Of a stretch of 41,829 nt of DNA, positions 7,987-17,106 are shown one piece after another. Location: positions 1 through 41,829 of the forward strand of contig DDJQ01000057.1 of the NCBI GenBank assembly GCA_002339125.1. The letters run 5' to 3'. The translations under genes were made by a program, and so were the position numbers. Within the stretch, counting starts at the first letter, position 1; the number at the start of each line of letters is the position of its first letter. The stretch is from Alteromonadaceae bacterium UBA2620 (lineage in GTDB: Bacteria; Pseudomonadota; Gammaproteobacteria; Enterobacterales; Alteromonadaceae). The notes beneath the pieces are model-generated. The model ran no database searches. It was not told the DNA's origin and was given only the letters and a program-made list of their open reading frames with translations.

Positions 7987-8895
7987 TTACTGGCTCTTTT
8001 TGTCAGGTTTATTTTCTCGCATAGCGTCAACAAATAATGAGAATGCCGGTGAGTACTGGGTACGATTAGGGAAATATAAGTAATAACCGGGAAATTCATC
8101 ACACCATGGCTCTAATACGCGCATGAGCTTGCCTTCAGCAATATCGTTCAGCACCATATCCTCCGGCAGATAAGCTATACCTACACCGGCCAGTACCGCT
8201 TCTCTTATAAAACTGGACTTATTAGCGGTAAACTGCCCTTCAACCCTGACATTGACGTCATGGCCGTCTTTTTCAAAATCCCATACCAATAAACGCCCAT
8301 AGGTAGGTAAACGCAGGTTGATACACTGATGCTTAGATAAATCGCGCGGATCCTTAGGAATACCCGCCTGTTCAAAATAAGCAGGTGTTGCCACCACAGC
8401 CATTCGTAATGGCTGGGAAATACTTACCGCAATCATGTCTTTCTCAACACTTTCACCAAGTCGCACACCGGCATCGTATTTTTCTGCGACAATGTCTGAC
8501 AACGTATAATCGATGGTCATTTCGATATGGATGTCAGGGTAAAGGCGCATAAACTCGAGCACTCTTGGCCATAATACAGAGCGGGCGGCATGTTCAGCAG
8601 TAGAAATGCGAATGGTGCCAGCAGGTTTTTCTTTTAGGGCGTTTAGCGAGTCGAGTTCATCTTCAATTTCCTGCATTCTGGGCGCGATTGACGAATACAG
8701 TTTACGGCCTATTTCTGTCAGTGAAACACTGCGGGTTGTGCGTGTCAGTAGCCGCAAACCAAGTCGTTCTTCCAGGCCTTTAATGGTGTGACTCAATGCC
8801 GATTGCGATACAGATAGCCTGGCGGCGGCTCTGGTAAAGCTTTCTTCTTCTGCTACGGCTATAAATGCGATTAAGTCGTTTAGTTTTGTTTTCAT
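7987..8895 (-). CDS. LysR-family transcriptional regulator
   Basis: This 302-residue protein has the N-terminal winged helix-turn-helix of LysR regulators (residues 1-60; 'SFTRAAARLSVSQSALSHTI' is the recognition region). A periplasmic-binding-protein-like effector domain follows from about residue 90. The start ATG has AGGT upstream. It lies inside an operon, 12 bases after the RND adaptor gene and 2 bases before the SDR gene, rather than divergent from its target as is usual for this family. It may control its own operon and the nearby oxidoreductases. The inducer cannot be read from sequence, but the neighbouring genes point to a small organic carbonyl or aromatic compound. Confidence 0.94.
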   Translation of the reverse strand: MKTKLNDLIAFIAVAEEESFTRAAARLSVSQSALSHTIKGLEERLGLRLLTRTTRSVSLTEIGRKLYSSIAPRMQEIEDELDSLNALKEKPAGTIRISTAEHAARSVLWPRVLEFMRLYPDIHIEMTIDYTLSDIVAEKYDAGVRLGESVEKDMIAVSISQPLRMAVVATPAYFEQAGIPKDPRDLSKHQCINLRLPTYGRLLVWDFEKDGHDVNVRVEGQFTANKSSFIREAVLAGVGIAYLPEDMVLNDIAEGKLMRVLEPWCDEFPGYYLYFPNRTQYSPAFSLFVDAMRENKPDKKSQ

Positions 8896-8907
8896 TGTAT
8901 AGATGAC

Positions 8908-10077
8908 CTAACTGTCTTTCGCTGAGTTTACTACACGAACACGATCGCCGTTTTGAATCCCATCAGGTGGGTTAGCGATTATCATTTGATGTTCGCCTAT
9001 ACCCTGAATAATCTCTACTGTCCGACCAAGATCACGGGCTATTTCAACCGGTTGGATTTGTACACTGGCGGTTTCGCCATCGGTAACTTCGACGATCGCC
9101 AAGGATAATCCGTCAGCATTAAATATTAACGCGCTGGAGGGCACTGTCACCATCGCAGAATTGCTGGATAGAGGCAACAATACATTAGCATAAGCACCTG
9201 ATAGCAACTCACCGGATTGGTTATTAATAATTATCTGAACCATCATTGTGCCACTTTGCGGATCAACAACCGTATTGGTTCTAGCTACCTCAGCATCGTA
9301 TGTTTTGTTGGGATAATCGGGTACGGTTACGCTTGCCTTACTGCCTACAGTGACATGTTGCGCAGATTTCTGAGGCACAAAAACATTAAGTCGTAATTGT
9401 CCGGTGGTAGCAAGTCTGAATAATGGTTCGCTATTGTCACTGCCGGCATTAATCAAATCACCAGTATCTTTGTTGCGCGCAGTGATAATCCCGTCAAAAG
9501 GTGCTTTGACCAATGCCATACTTTTTTGTATTTCTAACTGTCGAACACGAGCCGTTGCTGATTCCAACTGTGCTTGTGCTGCACGGTATTCGCTCTCACG
9601 TTGCGCCAGATCCTGTTCACTCACAGCTTTGGTTTTAACCAGATTGCGCCAGCGTTTTACGGTTGATTCGGCTAATTCCAGTTCTGCCTGACTACGTTTT
9701 GAGTCCGCTATGGCTGCCAACAGTTGTGCATCCAGTTCTGGTGTATCAAGCTCTGCCAGAATGTCCCCCTGAACAACTTTATCGCCAATGTCGAAATACC
9801 AGTTGTTAATATAACCATCGACACGGGCATAAATAGCTGATTGTTTATAGGCTTGTAAACGACCGGCTAATTCGAGCAAGTCGGTCGTTTCATTATTTTC
9901 TGGTTTTGTGACTGAGACGGTGGGAAGTAAACGTTCCTGCGTCCATTGAGACACCTCAATGCTATTGGCATTTCTGGCCAATAACCCCGTTATTACAACG
10001 GTAATAGCAATACAGCCCATTAACAGCAATACAAGGATTAAACGAAAAGAGCCTTTTATGTGTTGATTATTTTTCAT
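8908..10077 (-). CDS. RND efflux periplasmic adaptor (HlyD/AcrA family)
   Basis: This membrane-fusion protein is about 389 residues long. It begins with a single membrane anchor ('FRLILVLLLMGCIAITVVIT', about residues 12-31). A lipoyl-like half motif 'DGYINNWYFDIGDKVVQGDIL' comes next, then a helical hairpin rich in Ala, Gln and Glu (about residues 125-180). A second lipoyl half, 'VKAPFDGIITARNKDTGDLI', and beta-barrel domains complete it. The start at 10077 is preferred to an upstream one: AGGAG precedes it and it lies one base after the stop codon of the permease. It links an inner-membrane RND pump to an outer-membrane channel; no channel gene is in the window, so a TolC-like protein elsewhere is probably used. 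Confidence 0.94.
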   Translation of the reverse strand: MKNNQHIKGSFRLILVLLLMGCIAITVVITGLLARNANSIEVSQWTQERLLPTVSVTKPENNETTDLLELAGRLQAYKQSAIYARVDGYINNWYFDIGDKVVQGDILAELDTPELDAQLLAAIADSKRSQAELELAESTVKRWRNLVKTKAVSEQDLAQRESEYRAAQAQLESATARVRQLEIQKSMALVKAPFDGIITARNKDTGDLINAGSDNSEPLFRLATTGQLRLNVFVPQKSAQHVTVGSKASVTVPDYPNKTYDAEVARTNTVVDPQSGTMMVQIIINNQSGELLSGAYANVLLPLSSNSAMVTVPSSALIFNADGLSLAIVEVTDGETASVQIQPVEIARDLGRTVEIIQGIGEHQMIIANPPDGIQNGDRVRVVNSAKDS

Positions 10078-10078
10078 G

Positions 10079-13000
10079 TTAGATCTCCTGAGTTGCATTG
10101 GCTGAACCAGCAACGTTGTCGTTACGGTGTAGCACGCTGAATATAACGGGTACAAAAAAAAGTGTCGCGACAGTGGCAAAAAGTAGTCCGCCTATCACGG
10201 CTCTGCCCAGCGGAGCATTTTGTTCACCGCCTTCACCTAAACCCAGCGCCATCGGAAGCATTCCAACCATCATCGCTAACGCGGTCATTAAGACGGGCCG
10301 AAGCCGGGCAAATCCCGCTTCCAGAGCTGCCTGAGTTGCATTTTTTACGATAGCCAGACGTTCTTTTGCAAAGCTCACCACTAACACACTGTTAGCTGTG
10401 GCAACACCCATACACATAATGGCACCGGTTAACGCGGGCACACTAAATGTTGTGCCTGTGGTGAACAACATCCACACTATCCCCGCCATCGCTGCAGGTA
10501 GCGCCATAATGATAATGAAAGGATCGCGCCAGGATTGGAAATTAATTACAATAATAAAGTAAACCAGCGCTATCGCCCCGATAAGGCCGGTGATAAGCCC
10601 GCTATAGGCATTTTCCATCGTGCTGACCTGCCCTTTTAACGCAATAGTGGTTCCGCGAGGCTTAATGGTTTCATATTGTGCTAATACCTTTCTGATATCA
10701 CTCGCCACTGCGCCAAGGTCACGTCCTTGTGCCGTGGCGAATATCTGAACCATGGGCTCAATGTTATATTCAGAATACACCGCGTGAGTTTGTGAGCGAT
10801 TAAAGGTCGCCATTCCGCCCAAAGTAGATGACGTTGACGATTGGTTCACGGCGCTAATAGGTACATTGTTTAATTCTGCCAGCGTATCGATTTTATGTTG
10901 GGGGACCTGCATAACAATGGGATAAGACACGCCATTCGCCGGATTTAACCAAAACGTAGACGATACCTGGGCTGATCCTGCGAGGTTTACAACCAGACTG
11001 TTACTGATATCTCGCTGCGTGATCCCTGCATAAGCAGCCTGATTTCGATCAATGTTGATATTCATCGCCGGCGCTAAACGTGACTGCTGAATACGTGTAT
11101 CGGCCACGCCATCTATTTTGCGAATGTCTTTAATGAGCTGGTTTGCCAGCTCAAAATTAGCATTGAGATCCCGACCGCGGATTTGAATATCCACAGGAGA
11201 TGGCGCGCCAAAATTCAGGATCTGACTGACTATGTCAGCAGGTAAAAACGAGAACGTCATTTCAGGAAAACGTTCAGGCAATACTTCCCGTAATCGTTTA
11301 ATGTATTGCGCGGTTGGCTGGTGGTCTTTACTCAGGGTGATTTTAATATCGCCATCCGAAGTGCCAATCATGCCGGTGTTGGCATATATAGTATTCATAC
11401 TGGATATATAGGTACCCACGTTATCGACCATGGCTTCCAGCTCATTGGCCGGGATCACTTCTCGAATAACCTCCTGCACTTTGGCAAACATCGCAGCGGT
11501 TTCTTCAACCCGCATACCAACAGGCGCACGGGCATGCAGCGCGATTTGTCCACTATCCACATCAGGAAAGAAATTACGACCTATTGAAGGTACCAAAGCA
11601 AAAGACAGCACCACTACGGCTAAAAAGCCGGCGATAAATGTTTTATAACGCAGTAGTGCTTTGTTTAGCGCCTGATGATAATGCTCCCTGAATTGATGAA
11701 AACGCGACTCAAACCTTTGTTGAAATCTCACAAATACCGAGCGTTTGAGTGAAGATAGTTGCGTATTTTTTACTTCGCCTGTGATATGTGGTTTTAACAG
11801 ATATTTGGCCAACGTTGGCACAAGCGTTCTCGACAGTAAAAAGGAAAACACCATTGACAGCATTACGGCTTCAGCCATAGGAACAAACAGGTATTTAGGT
11901 ACACCTTCTAAAAAATACATGGGCACAAACACGACGCAGATACACAGCAATGACACAAAAGCAGGCACTGCAATTTGACTCGCACCATCTAAAATCGCCG
12001 TTTCAACCGGTTTACCATGCTCCAGATGGTAATTTATGCTTTCGATGGTCACGGTTGCTTCGTCAACCAGGATACCTACTGCGAGAGCCAGTCCGCCTAA
12101 TGTCATGATATTCAGCGTATGACCCATCATCGACATCACCAAAATAGCACCAAGAATAGATAATGGAATAGACAAGGTAACAATTAACGTTGAGCGCCAG
12201 CTGCCTAAAAACAGCAGAATCATAATACTGGTCAGCAAGGCGGCAATAACCCCTTCGAGTACTACGCCGTTTACGGCATTTAGCACAAACATTGACTGGT
12301 CACCAATCAATTTAACTTCAAGATTTTCTGGCAGTGCATCCTTGGCTTCGACAAGGCGTTGCTTAATACCATTGATGACATCAATGGTAGAGGTGTTACC
12401 GCCTTTAAAAATGCTCATTAACACTGAGCGACCGCCATCTACATGCACAATATTGGTTTGTACAGCGCTGCCGTCATAGACATGTGCAATGTCTTTAATA
12501 TAAACGATTGCACCGTTCACGACTTTGACCGGCAACTCGCCTATTTCCTTGATAGTCGCTGGTGCGTTATTGAGTTTAATGGCGTATTCATAATCACCGA
12601 TTTTCTGCGTACCGGCCGGGATAATGACATTTTGGTCTGCCAGCGCATTAGCCACATCCTGACCAGATAAACCGCGAGCTCGCAACGCATCAGGATCCAA
12701 ATCGATTTGTATTTGGCGAGATTTTCCCCCAAATGGCCATGGAATAACGGCACCAGGGACAGTAACCAGCCTGGAACGTAATTGATTCATGCCGATATCA
12801 GCCAGTTGTTGCTCTGTAAGTCCTTTACCAGACAAGGCTAGCTGCAATACCGGCACAGTTGACGCATTGTAATTCATTATTAACGGAGGTTGTGTGCCCT
12901 GTGGCATCTGACGAATTAACGTTTGCGCGACCCCGGTTACCTGCGCATTTGCCATGGTAATATCCACCGTTGGATGGAAAAATATTTTTACTATCCCAAA

Positions 13001-13267
13001 ACCGGTGTACGACGTGGCTTCTATGTGCTCCACGTCGTTAACAATACTATTGAGTGCTCGCTCAAAAGGCGTTGTAATGCGACCGGCCATCTCTTCGGGT
13101 GGTAAACCTCGCCACTGCCAGGCAACAGCGATCACCGGTATATCCACGCTAGGGAATATATCCGTTGGTGTGCGCTGAGTGGATTTTGTCCCAAGGATGG
13201 CAATTAACAGCGCTAAAACGACAAATGTGTATGGCTTGCTTAAGGCGATTTTAACAAGTGCGAGCAT
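10079..13267 (-). CDS. RND-family efflux pump permease
   Basis: This 1062-residue inner-membrane pump has the duplicated RND layout: one N-terminal helix, a large periplasmic loop, five helices with the proton-relay region ('GGLALAVGILVDEATVTIESIN', so Asp-Glu instead of the double Asp of AcrB), then a second loop and helix set. It resembles HAE-1-like multidrug or solvent pumps. The gene precedes its adaptor gene, the reverse of the usual acrAB order, and the two are almost continuous (one base apart). It faces the esterase gene across a 440-base regulatory region. Substrate is unknown; co-transcription with a LysR regulator and an SDR enzyme suggests organic toxicants. Confidence 0.94.
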   Translation of the reverse strand: MLALVKIALSKPYTFVVLALLIAILGTKSTQRTPTDIFPSVDIPVIAVAWQWRGLPPEEMAGRITTPFERALNSIVNDVEHIEATSYTGFGIVKIFFHPTVDITMANAQVTGVAQTLIRQMPQGTQPPLIMNYNASTVPVLQLALSGKGLTEQQLADIGMNQLRSRLVTVPGAVIPWPFGGKSRQIQIDLDPDALRARGLSGQDVANALADQNVIIPAGTQKIGDYEYAIKLNNAPATIKEIGELPVKVVNGAIVYIKDIAHVYDGSAVQTNIVHVDGGRSVLMSIFKGGNTSTIDVINGIKQRLVEAKDALPENLEVKLIGDQSMFVLNAVNGVVLEGVIAALLTSIMILLFLGSWRSTLIVTLSIPLSILGAILVMSMMGHTLNIMTLGGLALAVGILVDEATVTIESINYHLEHGKPVETAILDGASQIAVPAFVSLLCICVVFVPMYFLEGVPKYLFVPMAEAVMLSMVFSFLLSRTLVPTLAKYLLKPHITGEVKNTQLSSLKRSVFVRFQQRFESRFHQFREHYHQALNKALLRYKTFIAGFLAVVVLSFALVPSIGRNFFPDVDSGQIALHARAPVGMRVEETAAMFAKVQEVIREVIPANELEAMVDNVGTYISSMNTIYANTGMIGTSDGDIKITLSKDHQPTAQYIKRLREVLPERFPEMTFSFLPADIVSQILNFGAPSPVDIQIRGRDLNANFELANQLIKDIRKIDGVADTRIQQSRLAPAMNINIDRNQAAYAGITQRDISNSLVVNLAGSAQVSSTFWLNPANGVSYPIVMQVPQHKIDTLAELNNVPISAVNQSSTSSTLGGMATFNRSQTHAVYSEYNIEPMVQIFATAQGRDLGAVASDIRKVLAQYETIKPRGTTIALKGQVSTMENAYSGLITGLIGAIALVYFIIVINFQSWRDPFIIIMALPAAMAGIVWMLFTTGTTFSVPALTGAIMCMGVATANSVLVVSFAKERLAIVKNATQAALEAGFARLRPVLMTALAMMVGMLPMALGLGEGGEQNAPLGRAVIGGLLFATVATLFFVPVIFSVLHRNDNVAGSANATQEI

Positions 13268-13290
13268 AGGCGAGCAGAACCCGTTTTATT

Positions 13291-13489
13291 CATGAGTAAG
13301 AAAATACATTTTATCGATGTGACTCATAAATGATTAGGTAGGGAAAACCGTATGAGCTTATGAGTAATTTAAATTAATTATTCAGCTTGGCTCATAAGTA
13401 ATGAAGTTTAATGAATAATTGGCGCAGTATTGAATGACACGGAAAATATGCCACTGTTACAAAACATAAAGTGGTTGATTCATAAAGTG
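13291..13489. promoter_or_regulatory. Repeat-rich regulatory region between RND operon and esterase
   Basis: The 442-base gap at 13268-13709 has no protein-like frame. It contains ACTCATAA at 13322-13329, its complement TTATGAGT at 13358-13365, and related copies at 13291-13299 and 13390-13397. It also has CATAAAGTG twice (13465 and 13481, 16 bases apart) and TTCATTCAT at 13701. Such a group of short direct and inverted repeats between divergent genes fits regulator binding. The repeats are seen directly; which protein binds them is unknown. Confidence 0.45.
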
Positions 13490-13709
13490 TCTACAATCTT
13501 ATTGATATAAAAGAATGCACAAATTAGCGGGGCCGTTGTAGTGATAATAAGGGTAATATTTGTATGTACTTAGCTGGGCTCATTGATTTAAGCCAGATTA
13601 TTATATCAATTCATTATTTATTAACTTAACCCTGTGCTACGCGTTATTTCATAACGCTATGCGAGCTCTACATGTGATTCATTAAAGCAGCGACTCAACT
13701 TTCATTCAT

Positions 13710-14735
13710 GTGTCATTGGTATTCGGATTATTGACGGGCAACCTGGCCATTCTGTTTTTATTTGTTGTAAGCTTGCTATTACTGGCCATCTGGAGTTATT
13801 CATTAATGAATACCGTTTCAGCAAAACTTAGTGCTTTTCTTGAACAAGTGACCGTCGCAAGAAATCAGGCTCTGCAAAATGGTATCAAGCCTTCGCCGGC
13901 ACTTGCGCGCGCCAATATGGCAAATCTGTCGACTCTGAATGGTAAAGGTCCGGATGTTCAGTATGTCTCAGATGGCAGCTTTTTTGTAGAAACCGATTAT
14001 CGTAAAGAAATTCCTTTTCGTATTTATTCACCGAACCCGGCCGATAAATTGCCGGTGATACTTCATCTGCATGGCGGCGGCCATATGTGCGGCGATCTTG
14101 ATATCTACGATGCGATAAGTCGCAGAATGGCGAATTGTACTAACAGTGTTGTCATTACGCTGGACTACCGCCTTGCTCCTGAACACCCATATCCGGCAGC
14201 TATTGAGGACTGCAAATTTCTGTTAAGTCACTATCAATCTCTGCTAGGAAGCGTTGGATTTAAGGATGAGCTGATTGTGGCTGGTGACAGCGCTGGCGCA
14301 GCTCTTACAGCAACACTATCGGCAACAGCGCAATTTAGTCCTCAAATAAGCAAGCAAATCCTGCTTTATCCGAGTCTCGATTACACCATGAAATATTCTT
14401 CAATGGATGCTTATGGCAGCGGTTATTTATTGGAAAAACAAGGTGTTGCCTGGTATTTCGATAATTACCTGCAAAACGTTGAAGACAGAAAGCAGGTCTC
14501 GCCACTGTATATGCCAGCGCCAGAAAGCATGCCCGAAACGTTAATGATGGTGGCCAATTGCGACCCTTTACAGGATGAAGCATATGCTTATGCCGAAAAA
14601 CTGCGCAAAGCAGGTGTATCAGTTCAGCTAAGCGTTTTTGAAGGCATGGTTCACGGCTTTTTACTGCTGAACACCTTGGTTGAAGAAGAATGTGAAGCGG
14701 CTTACGAATTAATGAACCAATTTATTAACAGCTAA
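13710..14735 (+). CDS. Alpha/beta hydrolase, hormone-sensitive-lipase (HSL) type esterase
   Basis: This 341-residue protein has the HSL oxyanion motif 'HLHGGGHMCGD' near residue 115. The nucleophile motif 'VAGDSAGAAL' is near 193. The acid Asp is in 'NCDPLQDEA' and the His in 'GMVHGFLLL' near the C-terminus. An N-terminal hydrophobic stretch ('LAILFLFVVSLLLLAIWS', about residues 11-28) would anchor it to the inner membrane. The frame starts at a GTG (13710) directly after an out-of-frame ATG; the first in-frame ATG is at 13806, which would lose the anchor. The start is therefore uncertain. It lies divergent from the RND operon and shares its repeat-rich upstream region, so co-regulation is possible. 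Likely substrates are short-chain esters. Confidence 0.9.
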   Translation: MSLVFGLLTGNLAILFLFVVSLLLLAIWSYSLMNTVSAKLSAFLEQVTVARNQALQNGIKPSPALARANMANLSTLNGKGPDVQYVSDGSFFVETDYRKEIPFRIYSPNPADKLPVILHLHGGGHMCGDLDIYDAISRRMANCTNSVVITLDYRLAPEHPYPAAIEDCKFLLSHYQSLLGSVGFKDELIVAGDSAGAALTATLSATAQFSPQISKQILLYPSLDYTMKYSSMDAYGSGYLLEKQGVAWYFDNYLQNVEDRKQVSPLYMPAPESMPETLMMVANCDPLQDEAYAYAEKLRKAGVSVQLSVFEGMVHGFLLLNTLVEEECEAAYELMNQFINS

Positions 14736-14769
14736 CCAGACAACTAATCCACCTCTATTAACAAGCCCC

Positions 14770-15339
14770 CTACTCGTCCTTCAAATGCGCTTTTAGGATT
14801 TCATATAACTCGGGGCGGTTTTCAGCAATTTCCTGAGTACTGAGTCCTTCCAACGAATGCGGGTACTTAAGCCAGGCTTCTGTTTCATAGAGATAATAGT
14901 CTGGCACTAGGTCGGTTTGATTACGCTGTGGCTTGTAATAAGGCACCGCTACACGAATATCCTGTGGCGTGTTTAGCCGGCATAAATCCGTCAGTTTATT
15001 AATAATGGCCTGTACGGAACGGCCGCTGTCAAACACGTCATCAACAATTAACAGCTTGTCCTGATGCTGAATATTCTTAACCAGATAGTTTAAGCCGTGG
15101 ACTTTAACATCTTTGGCCTGATCATCAATTCCCTGGTACGACGAAGTTCGAATCGCAATGTTATCGGTTTCGATGCCATGAAATGCCAGATACTCCTGAA
15201 CCGCTATGCCAATGGGTGCGCCGCCACGCCATACGGCAATAATAAACGTTGGCTCGAAGCCTGAATCATAGACCTGAGCTGCCAGTTTAAATGAGTCGTC
15301 CAGCAACCCCTGGGCATTTAAATATGTTTTGCTTTTCAT
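14770..15339 (-). CDS. Phosphoribosyltransferase (hypoxanthine/xanthine type), copy 1
   Basis: This 189-residue type I phosphoribosyltransferase has the PRPP-binding motif 'LLIVDDVFDSGRSVQAII' near residue 95. The N-terminal pyrophosphate loop is 'AVWRGGAPIGIAVQEYL', and an aromatic base-binding segment 'EAWLKYPHSL' follows. These enzymes transfer ribose-5-phosphate from PRPP to a purine base, usually for salvage. The gene has AGGAC before its ATG. It stands back to back with a second copy (15428-15994), and the two proteins align from first to last residue. Having both suggests different base preferences or one regulatory partner. Which base is used cannot be decided by eye. Confidence 0.9.
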   Translation of the reverse strand: MKSKTYLNAQGLLDDSFKLAAQVYDSGFEPTFIIAVWRGGAPIGIAVQEYLAFHGIETDNIAIRTSSYQGIDDQAKDVKVHGLNYLVKNIQHQDKLLIVDDVFDSGRSVQAIINKLTDLCRLNTPQDIRVAVPYYKPQRNQTDLVPDYYLYETEAWLKYPHSLEGLSTQEIAENRPELYEILKAHLKDE

Positions 15340-15427
15340 TGCTTGTCCTGTAAAAGGTATTAACTAACCGGCCAATCAAATGCTATGGTAGCCTTAACAT
15401 AGCATTGTGTCACACTGGAGATGCTTG

Positions 15428-15994
15428 GTGGAAAAGCGTTATCTTGAAGAACAGCAAATTATTGAAGATTCTTTTCGTTTAGGCGTTCAGATCTTTGAGA
15501 GTGGTTTTAGGCCTACGTTTATTGTGGGCTTGTGGCGCGGTGGCAGCGCGGTAGGCATTTATGTGCAGGAATGCCTGCAAACACTGGGCGTACAAACCGA
15601 TCATATAGCGTTGAGAACCTCTTATCCGGGCCTGCCTGACTATCAGAATATGGTGGAAACACCCGAGCGCATAAGAGTGCACGGCACCCAATATCTTATT
15701 GAAAATCTTAATATTGATGACGGTTTGCTGATTGTTGATGACGTATTCAGTTCTGGTCATAACATTACTGCTGTGATCAATCGTTTAAGTACTAAACTCA
15801 AACGCAATATGCCTGAAGAGGTTAGAATAGCCACCCTTTATCAGCGCACCGGTTATAACCGCACTACCCTTAAACCCGATTTTTGCCTGCATGAAACCTC
15901 AGACTGGCTGGTATTTCCCTATGAATTAAAGGGCCTGAGTCACGAAGAAATCACTGCTAACAAGCCTTATGTTGCGCCTTACTTACGAAGCTAA
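15428..15994 (+). CDS. Phosphoribosyltransferase, divergent paralog (copy 2)
   Basis: This 188-residue paralog of the neighbouring phosphoribosyltransferase has the same order of motifs: 'GLWRGGSAVGIYVQECL', then 'LLIVDDVFSSGHNITAVI', then 'SDWLVFPYEL'. The GTG at 15428 is preferred to the GTG at 15407. GGAG ends 7 bases before it, and the resulting N-terminus (MEKRYLEEQQII) aligns with that of copy 1 (MKSKTYLNAQGLL). The PRPP loop keeps the two Asp residues. The Arg of 'SGRS' in copy 1 is His here ('SGHN'), a change close to the active site. The pair is transcribed outward from an 88-base gap. Function is presumably purine salvage, with the exact base unknown. Confidence 0.88.
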   Translation: MEKRYLEEQQIIEDSFRLGVQIFESGFRPTFIVGLWRGGSAVGIYVQECLQTLGVQTDHIALRTSYPGLPDYQNMVETPERIRVHGTQYLIENLNIDDGLLIVDDVFSSGHNITAVINRLSTKLKRNMPEEVRIATLYQRTGYNRTTLKPDFCLHETSDWLVFPYELKGLSHEEITANKPYVAPYLRS

Positions 15995-16004
15995 CCATCT
16001 GGTT

Positions 16005-16367
16005 TTACATATTAATTAGTTTATTGAGGTAATCTTTTAGCGGCGTGTTAATCACCTTTACATCCGGGCTATCGTTTATCTTTAGTGCGGTAATAACAAT
16101 AGATTTAAGATACTGATACTCCTCAGAAACCTCGGGAATATTCAGACGTTCTGTAAGCGTTTCCAACTCTTTGTCGCTCAGTTTATTCCGGTTGATGTAC
16201 CGCCTGATATAACTGCGCCATTCATCAATATGACTAACTTCCAGGCGCTCCGGAAAGACTCTGATATCTTCAATATCCTGTTTAAAATCATGAGGCGGCT
16301 GTGGTTCGTCGAGTAAATAACGGTAAGTGAATAACGTGATAATTTCGTTGGTTTCATTTGCATGCAT
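16005..16367 (-). CDS. Hypothetical protein, 120 residues
   Basis: I do not recognise this family. The protein is polar, acidic and mostly helical, with no signal peptide, membrane segment or cysteine cluster. The composition looks like a real soluble protein, and the start ATG has an AGGTAA ribosome site at good spacing. Its stop codon lies 11 bases after the end of the second phosphoribosyltransferase gene on the other strand, so the two converge. Nothing in the neighbourhood gives a role. Confidence 0.65.
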   Translation of the reverse strand: MHANETNEIITLFTYRYLLDEPQPPHDFKQDIEDIRVFPERLEVSHIDEWRSYIRRYINRNKLSDKELETLTERLNIPEVSEEYQYLKSIVITALKINDSPDVKVINTPLKDYLNKLINM

Positions 16368-16465
16368 TGGCGTTACCTGCGTAGCGTTTACTTAATGCCT
16401 GCTACGCAAAAAATGCTCAACTGTATCAACCTTCAGAAAAAAACGTGACTCATCCGCGGCAGTTA

Positions 16466-16961
16466 TCAACTTTCACAGCTAGCGGCCAAAACACTATACA
16501 AACGGTTCATATCAACTGGTTTACCGATATGCTCATCAAACCTCAATTGAAGGTACTTTTGAACCTCATCAGCCATCTGCCTGGGAGAAGCGTTCAAAGA
16601 TCTTACTTTGCATTGCTTTACTCATCCCAATTCCGGTATCGGTTACTACTACTATTTGCTCTTGCTGGTCACTTGCGTGGGCAAGACTAAACTTAACCGT
16701 TACCGAACCCGCCTAGGTAAATTTCACTGCGTTTGAGACCAGGTTAACAATGATCTGTTTAACCCTTACTGTTAACACCGGAATATTCTCAGTCGCAGAC
16801 ACCTGGGTCATTAACAAGTACATCATTTTAACTTCAAAATCAGACTCGTTAAACGAATTAACCAGAATAACGCTGTAGTCTTCGGCTTGTCTGGCAGATG
16901 TGCTGGCCGAAAAAAAGAGCAAAACAATACAAAAAGCCGCAACATCATAATACGCAGTCAC
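16466..16961 (-). pseudogene. Collapsed hybrid sensor histidine kinase (internal deletions)
   Basis: Reading the minus strand from an ATG at 16961 gives a signal peptide (AAFCIVLLFFSASTSARQAEDY) and the start of a substrate-binding-like sensor (VILVNSFNESD). The frame then passes directly to a kinase N-box (VRVKQIIVNLVSNAVKFT). A TAG at 16713-16715 interrupts this, but the frame continues as a G1 box (VVVTDTGIGM) and an F box (IFERFSQADG), then two stops. Immediately after, another frame encodes the end of a receiver domain, MADEVQKYLQ..DEHIGKPVDMNRL, with the conserved Lys-Pro, ending at 16466. Most of the sensor, the dimerisation helix, the G2 box and most of the receiver domain are missing. 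A full hybrid kinase would be about five times longer. The segments keep the normal domain order, so this is a shrunken remnant rather than chance. Confidence 0.88.
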
Positions 16962-17106
16962 TTAGAGAAGATTTGAGCCTTAAGCAGTATATTAACCACA
17001 GGCATTATCATTTAGATTAGCCAAATTTTACAACATTGTTAATTTGTTTTAACGCCTAAAAAATGCCTGGTAGGACCGTCATCTGATGTGGTGCGCTAAA
17101 CTTTGG

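Noticed and set aside
14770..15994. Phosphoribosyltransferase pair as a phage-defence or toxin system
   Set aside because: Both copies keep ordinary PRPP-binding motifs and there is no effector domain or mobile-element context.
16445..16690. 81-residue plus-strand frame near the kinase fossil
   Set aside because: Its complement reads as histidine-kinase and receiver motifs, so the plus-strand frame is a shadow.
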